Origin: Gammaproteobacteria bacterium
GTDB taxonomy: Bacteria > Pseudomonadota > Gammaproteobacteria > Steroidobacterales > Steroidobacteraceae
Direction: 5' to 3'
Assembly (NCBI GenBank): GCA_030040525.1
Contig: JASHTN010000062.1
Span: forward strand, 1 to 7,048
Length of the DNA: 7,048 bases
Shown: piece after piece, positions 1-5,684 of the stretch
Layout: every line of letters starts with the position of its first letter
Numbering within the stretch: position 1 is the stretch's first letter
Translations under genes and position numbers: made by a program
The notes under the pieces: model-generated
What the model was told of the DNA's origin: nothing
What the model saw: the letters and a program-made list of their open reading frames with translations, nothing else
Databases searched by the model: none

Positions 1-795
1 GGCAACCAGGCCATCACCTCGGATCACGCCGACACCGAGAGCCGGGTGATGTCCTATGACAAGGTGTGGGTGAAGCACATCAAGGCCGCGCTCATGGAGA
101 ACCGCTTCCGGCTGGTGCAGCAGCCGATCGCGAGCCTGCAGGGCGCCGACCCCGGCATGTACGACGTGCTGGTGCGCATGATCGATCATCAGGGCAAGGA
201 GGTGCTGCCGTCGGAGTTCATGGCGGCGGCGGCGCGCAACGATCTGATGAAGAACATCGATCGCTGGGTGGTCGGCGCCTCGCTGTCGTTCGCGGCGCAG
301 AAAAAGCCCGAGTGCCTGTTCGTGCGGCTGTCGCGCGACACGGTGCGCGATGCGACCTTCCTCGAGTGGCTCGACAATCACCTGCGCACGAGCCGCGCCG
401 ACCCGCGGCGGCTGTGCTTCGAGATCACGGAAGAGACCGCCGCCGCCTACAGCACGCAGGTGCAGGCGCTCGCCGCGGCGCTTCGCGAGCGGCGCTTCCG
501 CTTCGCGCTCGAGGGCTTCGGCGGCGGCCACGGCAGCGTCGGCATGTTCGACACGATACAGATGGATTTCGTCAAGATAGACGGCGCGCTGATCCAGGGC
601 CTCGCCCGCGACGAGAAGCTGCAGCAGCGCGTGCGGGCGCTGGTCGAGGCGGCCACCAAGCGTCTGGTGCAGACCATCGCCGAGCGCGTCGAGGATGCCA
701 ATACGATGGCGGTGCTGTGGCAGATCGGCGTGCAGTACATCCAGGGCTATTTCGTCAACCAGCCCGAAGAAGTGGTGCTGGGCGCGAGCCGCTGA
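1..795 (+). CDS. C-terminal part of an EAL-domain cyclic-di-GMP signalling protein with a degenerate active site (5' end outside window)
   Basis: The frame is open from base 1 to the TGA at 793-795, giving 264 visible residues. The first ~16 look like a linker and the rest is one EAL domain, so a GGDEF, PAS or receiver domain probably lies upstream outside the window. Family landmarks are QQPIASL (about 118-138), DVLVR in place of EALLR (163-177), EITE (421-432), VKID (568-579), IAERVE (676-693) and QGYF (742-753). Several metal or catalytic positions of active EAL phosphodiesterases are changed. The Glu of EAL is Asp, the Asn of the VNLS motif is Arg (FVRLS, about 319-333), and the DDFG aspartates are Glu-Gly (511-516). 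The Lys of KID, the Glu of AE-x-VE and the Gln of QGY remain. I infer a c-di-GMP-binding effector of FimX type rather than an active hydrolase. In-frame GTG (46) and ATG (49) codons exist, but neither has a convincing ribosome binding site, so a separate start there is unlikely. The EAL assignment is firm; the FimX comparison is tentative. Confidence 0.9.
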   Translation, partial: GNQAITSDHADTESRVMSYDKVWVKHIKAALMENRFRLVQQPIASLQGADPGMYDVLVRMIDHQGKEVLPSEFMAAAARNDLMKNIDRWVVGASLSFAAQKKPECLFVRLSRDTVRDATFLEWLDNHLRTSRADPRRLCFEITEETAAAYSTQVQALAAALRERRFRFALEGFGGGHGSVGMFDTIQMDFVKIDGALIQGLARDEKLQQRVRALVEAATKRLVQTIAERVEDANTMAVLWQIGVQYIQGYFVNQPEEVVLGASR

Positions 796-796
796 C

Positions 797-817
797 GCGG
801 GCCGGCGCGCGCCCCGC
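797..817. other. GC-rich hairpin-forming gap between two convergent genes
   Basis: The 22 bases between the stop of the EAL gene and the stop of parC are all G or C. They hold a perfect 10-base palindrome (GGCGCGCGCC, 804-813) and an outer GCGGG/CCCGC pair (797-801 with 813-817). The alternative pairings compete. Neither strand has a run of T after the stem, so this is not a standard intrinsic terminator. It may still slow converging polymerases, but that is only inference. Confidence 0.3.
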
Positions 818-3085
818 TCAGAGCTCCTGCGCCGGACGCTGCACCTCGAGGCGCTCGATACGGCGCGGCCAGCCGCGCTTGAGCACCGCGCCGCGCTGCG
901 CGCGCTGCCCGCGGTAGCCTTCGAGATCGCGCCACTCGAGCGTCTTCCTCTGCTCGCCCGACCAGAGCACCAGGGTGCCGCCGGGCGGCACAACCGCCAC
1001 CGCGGTCATCAGCTCGGCGCGCGCCCGGGCTTTCTTGCCGGGAATGTCATAGAGCTTGTTGCCCTTGCCGCGCGGCAGCTCCGGCAGCTCGCTCACCGGG
1101 AATGCCAGCAGCTTGCCCTCGCTGCTCACCGCCGCAACGAGCGAGTCCGCCGACGGCACGGGTGCGGGCGCCAGGACGTGCGCGTTCTCCGGAACGCTCA
1201 GCACGGTCTTGCCGGCGCGCCGGTCGGTCAGCAGATCCTTGAGCCGCACCGTGAAGCCGTAGCCGGCATCGGAGGCGAGCAGCCACAGATCCTCGGGCTC
1301 CCCGATCATGACGCCGGCGAACTTTGCGCCGTCGGGCGGGTCGAGCCGCCCGGAGAGCGGCTCGCCGTAGCCGCGCGCGCCGGGCAGCGAATGCGCCGGC
1401 AGCATGTAGGTGCGCCCGGTGCTGTCGATGAACACCGCCGGCTGGAGACTGCGGCCGCGCGCCAGCGCCTGGAAGGCATCCCCGCTCTTGTAGGGGAGCG
1501 CGCCCGGGTCGACGTCGTGGCCCTTCGCCGAGCGCACCCAGCCTCCGGTCGACAGCACCACCGTCACCAGCTCGTTGGGGATGAGAGTCGTCTCGTCGAT
1601 GGCCTGCGCGGCCTCGCGCTCGATGATCCTGGTGCGCCGCTCGTCGCCGTAGCGCTCGGCGTCGGCGCGAATCTCGGCGGCGATGAGCTTCTTCAGTTTC
1701 GCCTTGGATCTGAGCAGCGCCTCGAGCTCCTCGCGCTCGGCCGCGAGCGTCTTCTGCTCCTCGCGGATCTTCATCTCCTCAAGCCTGGCGAGGTGCCGTA
1801 GCCGGGTGTTGAGGATCTCCTCGGTCTGCTCGTCCGAGAGCTTGAAACGCTTCATCAGCACCGGCTTGGGCTCGTCCTCGCGGCGGATGATGCGGATCAC
1901 CTCGTCGAGATTGAGGAACGCGATCAGCAGTCCATCGAGGATGTGCAGCCGCCGGCTCACCTTCCCGAGGCGATGCTGCAGGCGGCGGGTAACGGTGCTG
2001 GTGCGGAACTCGAGCCAGTCCCCGAGCACCGCCTTCAGGCTCATCACCCGCGGCCGACCGTCGAGTCCGATGATGTTCAGATTGACGCGGTAGTTGCGCT
2101 CGAGGTCGGTGGTGGCGAACAGGTGATTCATCACCGCGACGAGGTCGACGCGGTTGGAGCGCGGCACCAGCACCAGGCGCGTCGGGTTCTCGTGGTCGGA
2201 CTCGTCGCGCAGCTCATCGAGCATCGGCAGCTTCTTGGCGCGCATCTGCTCGGCGATCTGCTCCTGCACGCGCGCCGGTGAAACCTGGTAGGGAAAGGCG
2301 GTGATGACGGCATTGCCGTCCTCGATCTCCCAGGTGGCGCGCGCCTTGAACGCGCCAACGCCCTTGTCGTAGAACTCCCTGAGGTCCGCGCGTGCCGAGA
2401 TGATCTCTGCACCGGTGGGCAGATCCGGACCCTTGACGTGCTTCATGAGCGCCGCAAGCGTCGCCTCGGGCTCCTCCAGCAGGTGGATGCAGGCGGCGGC
2501 CACCTCCCTCAGGTTGTGCGGCGGAATGTCGGTCGCCATGCCGACCGCGATCCCCGAGGTGCCGTTGAGGAGCAGATTCGGCAGCCGCGCCGGCAGGATC
2601 ACCGGCTCGGTGCGCGAGCCGTCGTAGTTCGGCGCCCAGTCGACCGTGCCGTCGGAGAGCTCGGCGAGCAGCACCTCGGCGTAGCCGGTGAGCTTGGCTT
2701 CCGTGTAGCGCATGGCGGCGAAGGACTTCGGGTCGTCCTGCGAGCCCCAGTTGCCCTGGCCGTCGATCAGCGGGTAACGGTAGGCGAACGACTGCGCCAT
2801 CAGCACCATGGCCTCGTAACAGGCCGTGTCGCCGTGCGGGTGGAACTTGCCGAGAACGTCGCCGACGGTCAGCGCGGCCTTCTTATGCTTGGCGACCGCC
2901 GACAGCCCGAGCTCGCTCATGGCGTATACGATGCGCCGCTGCACCGGCTTCAGCCCGTCGCCGAGCGCCGGCAGCGCCCGGTCGAGGATCACGTACATCG
3001 AGTAGTCGAGGTAGGCCTTCTCCGTGAAGGTGGCCAGCGGCTGGCGCTCGACGCCCTCGAAGTTGAGCTCCTGGTTCTCCGGCAT
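818..3085 (-). CDS. parC: DNA topoisomerase IV subunit A
   Basis: This is the DNA-cleaving subunit of topoisomerase IV, which pairs with ParE as a C2E2 tetramer to unlink daughter chromosomes and relax supercoils. It has 755 residues, against 752 in E. coli. The N-terminal breakage-reunion domain carries the TEKAYLDYSMYVI and GLKPVQRRIVYAM signatures. The active-site Arg126-Tyr127 lies in AAMRYTEAKL (Tyr codon 2705-2707). The quinolone region HPHGDTACYEAM (residues 82-93) follows. The segment LLLNGTSGIAVGMATDIPPHN (about 171-191) is next. A coiled-coil region spans roughly 425-480, and the C-terminal DNA-wrapping domain runs from about 500 to the end. The tail YRGQRAQRGAVLKRG resembles the ParC form of the GyrA-box blade, favouring ParC over GyrA, as does the adjacent parE. 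The ATG at 3083-3085 is chosen because it gives the family's usual N-terminus and has an AGGTG site. A GTG at 3130 would add 15 atypical residues overlapping parE. Thr87 replaces the Ser80 of E. coli ParC. Confidence 0.97.
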   Translation of the reverse strand: MPENQELNFEGVERQPLATFTEKAYLDYSMYVILDRALPALGDGLKPVQRRIVYAMSELGLSAVAKHKKAALTVGDVLGKFHPHGDTACYEAMVLMAQSFAYRYPLIDGQGNWGSQDDPKSFAAMRYTEAKLTGYAEVLLAELSDGTVDWAPNYDGSRTEPVILPARLPNLLLNGTSGIAVGMATDIPPHNLREVAAACIHLLEEPEATLAALMKHVKGPDLPTGAEIISARADLREFYDKGVGAFKARATWEIEDGNAVITAFPYQVSPARVQEQIAEQMRAKKLPMLDELRDESDHENPTRLVLVPRSNRVDLVAVMNHLFATTDLERNYRVNLNIIGLDGRPRVMSLKAVLGDWLEFRTSTVTRRLQHRLGKVSRRLHILDGLLIAFLNLDEVIRIIRREDEPKPVLMKRFKLSDEQTEEILNTRLRHLARLEEMKIREEQKTLAAEREELEALLRSKAKLKKLIAAEIRADAERYGDERRTRIIEREAAQAIDETTLIPNELVTVVLSTGGWVRSAKGHDVDPGALPYKSGDAFQALARGRSLQPAVFIDSTGRTYMLPAHSLPGARGYGEPLSGRLDPPDGAKFAGVMIGEPEDLWLLASDAGYGFTVRLKDLLTDRRAGKTVLSVPENAHVLAPAPVPSADSLVAAVSSEGKLLAFPVSELPELPRGKGNKLYDIPGKKARARAELMTAVAVVPPGGTLVLWSGEQRKTLEWRDLEGYRGQRAQRGAVLKRGWPRRIERLEVQRPAQEL

Positions 3086-3087
3086 GC

Positions 3088-4980
3088 CTACACCTGCACT
3101 TGCGCGAGATTGCCCTTCTCTTCGAGCCACTCGCGCCGGTCGGCAGCGCGTTTCTTCGCCAGCAGCATGTCCATGAGCTGATCGGGCTTGTCCTTTGCGT
3201 CGATGGTGAGCTGCACCAGCCGGCGCGTGCGCGGGTCGATGGTCGTCTCGCGCAGCTGCGTCGGGTTCATCTCACCCAGGCCCTTGAAGCGCGTCACGCT
3301 GGGTCTGGTGCGCGGGCTCTCCTTCTCGATCCTCTTCAGGAGCTGGTCGCGCTCGGCGTCATCCAGCGCGTAATGCACCTGCTTGCCGGCATCGATGCGG
3401 TACAAGGGCGGCATCGCCACGTGCACGTGACCGTGTGCCACCAGCGGCCGGAAGTGGCGCAGGAACAGCGCGCACAGCAGCGTAGCGATGTGCTGCCCGT
3501 CGGAGTCGGCGTCCGCGAGGATGCAGATCTTGTGGTAGCGCAGCTGCGTGAGATCGGTCGAGCCCGGGTCGACCCCGAGCGCGACCGAGATGTTGTGCAC
3601 CTCCTCGCTGCCGGCGAGCTGCCCCGGCTCGAGCTCCCAGGTGTTCAGGATCTTGCCGCGCAGCGGCATGATGGCCTGAAACTCCTTGTCGCGCGCCTGC
3701 TTGGCGGAGCCGCCGGCGGAGTCGCCCTCCACCAGGAACAGCTCGCAGCGCCGCGGCTCCTGGCTCACGCAGTCGGCGAGCTTGCCGGGCAGCGCCGGTC
3801 CCCCGGTGAGGCGCTTGCGGACCACGCGCTGGGCAGCCTTGGCACGCTCCTGCGCGTTGGCGATCGCAAACTGCGCGATGCGCTCGCCCGCGTCCGGGTG
3901 GCGGTTGAGCCACAGCGCCATGGAATCGCGCACGAACCCTTCGACCAGCGTGGCGGCGTCGCGCGAACCCAGGCGTTCCTTCATCTGGCCGGCGAACTGC
4001 GGCTCGTGCATCTTCACGGACAGCACGTAGCTCGCCTTGTCCCACACGTCCTCGGGTGTGAGCTTGATGCCACGCGGCACCAGGTTGCGGAACTCGCAGA
4101 ACTCGCGCACCGCCTGGGCGACGCCGGCGCGCAGGCCGTTGACGTGCGTGCCGCCCTCGGGGGTCGGGATCAGGTTGACGTAGCTCTCGGCGACGGCGAG
4201 CTCCGCATCGGGGGCCCAGCACAGCGCGTAATCGACCGCATCGTCGTCCCCGCTGCGGGTGGCGCTGATCGGCTCGGCGGGCATGCGCTCGTGCTTCTCC
4301 AGCTCCTCGACCAGATAGGCGCCGAGGTCGCCGCTGTAGAACCATTCGTCCTTCTCCCCGCTCGCCTCGTTCCTGAAGGTGACCTTGAGTCCCGGGCACA
4401 GCACCGCCTTCGCCTTCAGGGTGTGCTTGAGCTGTGGCACGGAGAACTTGTCGGAGTCGAAGAACTTCGGGTCCGGCCAGAAGCGGATCGTGGTGCCGGT
4501 GTTGCGCTGGCCGACGGTGCCGATCTCTTCCAGCTTGGAGGCGACCCTGCCGTCCTTGAAGCTGATGTTGTATTCCTTGCCGCCGCGCTTGATCCAGCAT
4601 TCGAGGTGCTTCGACAGCGCGTTCACCACCGACACGCCGACGCCGTGCAGGCCGCCGGAGAACTTGTAGTTCTTGTCGGAGAACTTGCCGCCGGCGTGCA
4701 GCCGCGTGAGGATGAGCTCGGCGCCGCTCACCTTCTCCTTGGGATGGATGTCGACCGGCATGCCGCGCCCGTCGTCGGCCACCTCCAGCGAGCCGTCCTT
4801 GCAGAGCACCACGTCGATCTCTTTGCAGTGGCCGGCGATCGCCTCGTCGACGCTGTTGTCGATGACCTCGTGCGCCAGGTGATTCGGGCGCTGGGTGTGG
4901 GTGTACATGCCCGGGCGACGGCGCACGGGCTCGAGACCGGAGAGGACCTCGATGTCGGAAGCGGTATACGACTGACTCAT
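3088..4980 (-). CDS. parE: DNA topoisomerase IV subunit B (ATPase)
   Basis: This is the ATP-binding subunit that drives strand passage by topoisomerase IV together with ParC. The 630 residues match the E. coli ParE length exactly. The GHKL ATPase domain has Glu38 and Asn42 in HEVIDNSVDEA, Asp69 in ADDGRGM, and the lid GGLHGVGVSVVNALS (109-123). The transducer domain contains the QMKERL lysine (Lys334). The TOPRIM metal site follows, with EGDSAGGSAKQ (418-428), PLRGKILN (439-446) and DADSDG (490-495). The C-terminal segment has RFKGLGEMNP (564-573) and LRETTIDP. The short C-terminus lacks the insert of some GyrB proteins, and MSQSYTASDIEVLSGLEPVRRRPGMY is a ParE-type N-terminus. The ATG at 4978-4980 is preferred because it aligns with the E. 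coli start. Another ATG at 5001 would add seven residues; neither has a strong ribosome binding site. The stop is 2 bases before parC, so parE is first in a parE-parC operon. Ser458, a quinolone-associated position, is unchanged. Confidence 0.97.
   Translation of the reverse strand: MSQSYTASDIEVLSGLEPVRRRPGMYTHTQRPNHLAHEVIDNSVDEAIAGHCKEIDVVLCKDGSLEVADDGRGMPVDIHPKEKVSGAELILTRLHAGGKFSDKNYKFSGGLHGVGVSVVNALSKHLECWIKRGGKEYNISFKDGRVASKLEEIGTVGQRNTGTTIRFWPDPKFFDSDKFSVPQLKHTLKAKAVLCPGLKVTFRNEASGEKDEWFYSGDLGAYLVEELEKHERMPAEPISATRSGDDDAVDYALCWAPDAELAVAESYVNLIPTPEGGTHVNGLRAGVAQAVREFCEFRNLVPRGIKLTPEDVWDKASYVLSVKMHEPQFAGQMKERLGSRDAATLVEGFVRDSMALWLNRHPDAGERIAQFAIANAQERAKAAQRVVRKRLTGGPALPGKLADCVSQEPRRCELFLVEGDSAGGSAKQARDKEFQAIMPLRGKILNTWELEPGQLAGSEEVHNISVALGVDPGSTDLTQLRYHKICILADADSDGQHIATLLCALFLRHFRPLVAHGHVHVAMPPLYRIDAGKQVHYALDDAERDQLLKRIEKESPRTRPSVTRFKGLGEMNPTQLRETTIDPRTRRLVQLTIDAKDKPDQLMDMLLAKKRAADRREWLEEKGNLAQVQV
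3091..3095 (-). promoter_or_regulatory. Ribosome binding site of parC inside the end of parE
   Basis: On the - strand, AGGTG lies 5 bases before the parC ATG and matches part of the anti-Shine-Dalgarno complement. It falls in the last two sense codons of parE. Ribosomes finishing parE would pass straight over it, so translational coupling is likely. The site also decides the start of parC in favour of the ATG at 3085. Confidence 0.6.
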
Positions 4981-5049
4981 GCGACTGCGTGCATCGTCCA
5001 TTTCAACCGCCGCGCGCGTGCCCCGCGCGCCGCCCGCTCGCGCGCCGCG

Positions 5050-5058
5050 ATCTTAACA
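5050..5058 (-). promoter_or_regulatory. Possible extended -10 promoter element for parE-parC
   Basis: In the 105-base gap between the DUF3501 gene and parE, the - strand reads TGTTAAGAT. This fits an extended -10 pattern (TG-N-TAAGAT, four of six matches to TATAAT). It is the most AT-rich spot in an otherwise very GC-rich leader and would leave about 60 bases of untranslated leader before parE. No recognisable -35 lies 16-18 bases upstream, so this is a weak candidate. The rest of the gap holds an alternating CG stretch and no terminator with a T run, so readthrough from the upstream operon also remains possible. Confidence 0.22.
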
Positions 5059-5085
5059 GTTCAGGACGGCTCCGCGGGGTAGGCC

Positions 5086-5667
5086 TCAGGCGAGGTCGGC
5101 GAGCAGTGCGCGGCGCGGCGCGGCCGGGAGCGGATCGACGGCGTGCCGGTAGTGCTCGTGATCGATGCCGGCGGCGAGCGCCGCCCCGCCCTTGAGGCTC
5201 GCGACCATCGCGGTGCCGAGCTCGAAGCGCAGGAAGTGCACCGCCGAGGTCTTCTCGGCGTTCTCGCGCTCCAGGTCCTCGTCGGCGACGGCATACACGC
5301 GGGCATGGCCTGCGACCTGGACCCAGCAGCGGTCCTCGACGCCCTTGAGGCGTGCGAGCGCCGCGGGCCGCTCGGGCGCGTCGTACTCGAGCAGCAGCGT
5401 CACCTTCCAGTTCTGCCCGTCGGGGATCAGCGGATTGTAGGCGGCGAGCTCAGCGGCAATCCCTTCGGCCTCGAAGATGCGCTCGGCGCGCAGCATCTCC
5501 TGCACCTGGTACTGCACCGTCAGGCGATCCTCGAAGCACCAGGTGGCATTCGGTCCGACGGCGAGCTGTCGCTCGCTCTTGTGCTTGAGCACCCGCGCGC
5601 GGAACGCCGGCCGCTCGCGCGCGTACTGCTCGAGCGGCATGAGATCGGCGGCGGCGAGCTTCTGCAT
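5086..5667 (-). CDS. DUF3501 family protein, partner of the Fe-S oxidoreductase
   Basis: This 193-residue soluble protein has no signal peptide or membrane segment. I recognise it as DUF3501 from its layout: an N-terminal MPLEQYARERPAFR segment and an acidic, Gln-rich helix with QVQEMLRAERIFEAEGI (54-70). The block AYNPLIPDGQNWKVTLLLEY (76-95) follows, then a strand-rich second half with GTAMVASLKGGAALAAGIDH. The function of the family is unknown to me. From memory it travels with CCG-domain Fe-S proteins and rubrerythrin in Proteobacteria, which matches the neighbour here and suggests a redox or peroxide-stress role. The C-terminal HEHYRH (170-175) could bind a metal, but this is a guess. 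The ATG at 5665-5667 is chosen because the sequence upstream in this frame is Arg/Ala-rich shadow of the Fe-S gene. It starts 17 bases after that gene's stop, with only a weak GAGCG ribosome binding site, so it is probably co-translated. The last codon is followed by 105 bases before parE. Confidence 0.85.
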   Translation of the reverse strand: MQKLAAADLMPLEQYARERPAFRARVLKHKSERQLAVGPNATWCFEDRLTVQYQVQEMLRAERIFEAEGIAAELAAYNPLIPDGQNWKVTLLLEYDAPERPAALARLKGVEDRCWVQVAGHARVYAVADEDLERENAEKTSAVHFLRFELGTAMVASLKGGAALAAGIDHEHYRHAVDPLPAAPRRALLADLA

Positions 5668-5684
5668 GCGACGCTCGGCCGAGC

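Noticed and set aside
46..51. GTG/ATG at 46-51 as the true start of a stand-alone EAL protein
   Set aside because: The frame stays open to the window edge, no clear ribosome binding site precedes these codons, and the upstream residues read as an interdomain linker.
797..817. Bidirectional intrinsic terminator between the EAL gene and parC
   Set aside because: The stem is possible but no T tract follows on either strand, so it does not meet the standard terminator pattern.
695..1801. A 368-codon + strand open frame overlapping the end of the EAL gene and antisense to parC
   Set aside because: It overlaps two well-supported genes in other frames, and its product is low-complexity Ala/Arg/Leu without motifs.
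3086..3130. Upstream GTG start of parC, adding 15 residues
   Set aside because: The added residues do not match ParC N-termini and would overlap parE; the ATG at 3085 has an AGGTG site and the expected N-terminus.
3100..5082. A 660-codon open frame on the + strand antisense to all of parE
   Set aside because: It mirrors parE codon by codon, its translation is rich in Ala, Arg, Val and Leu with no recognisable domain, and parE is unmistakable on the other strand. Such frames arise from strong G/C at third positions.
5673..5684. A 12-base palindrome (GCTCGGCCGAGC) in the gap before the DUF3501 start, considered as an operator
   Set aside because: It lies between two co-directional genes 17 bases apart, where an operator would be pointless, and it has only GC-rich self-complementarity to support it.
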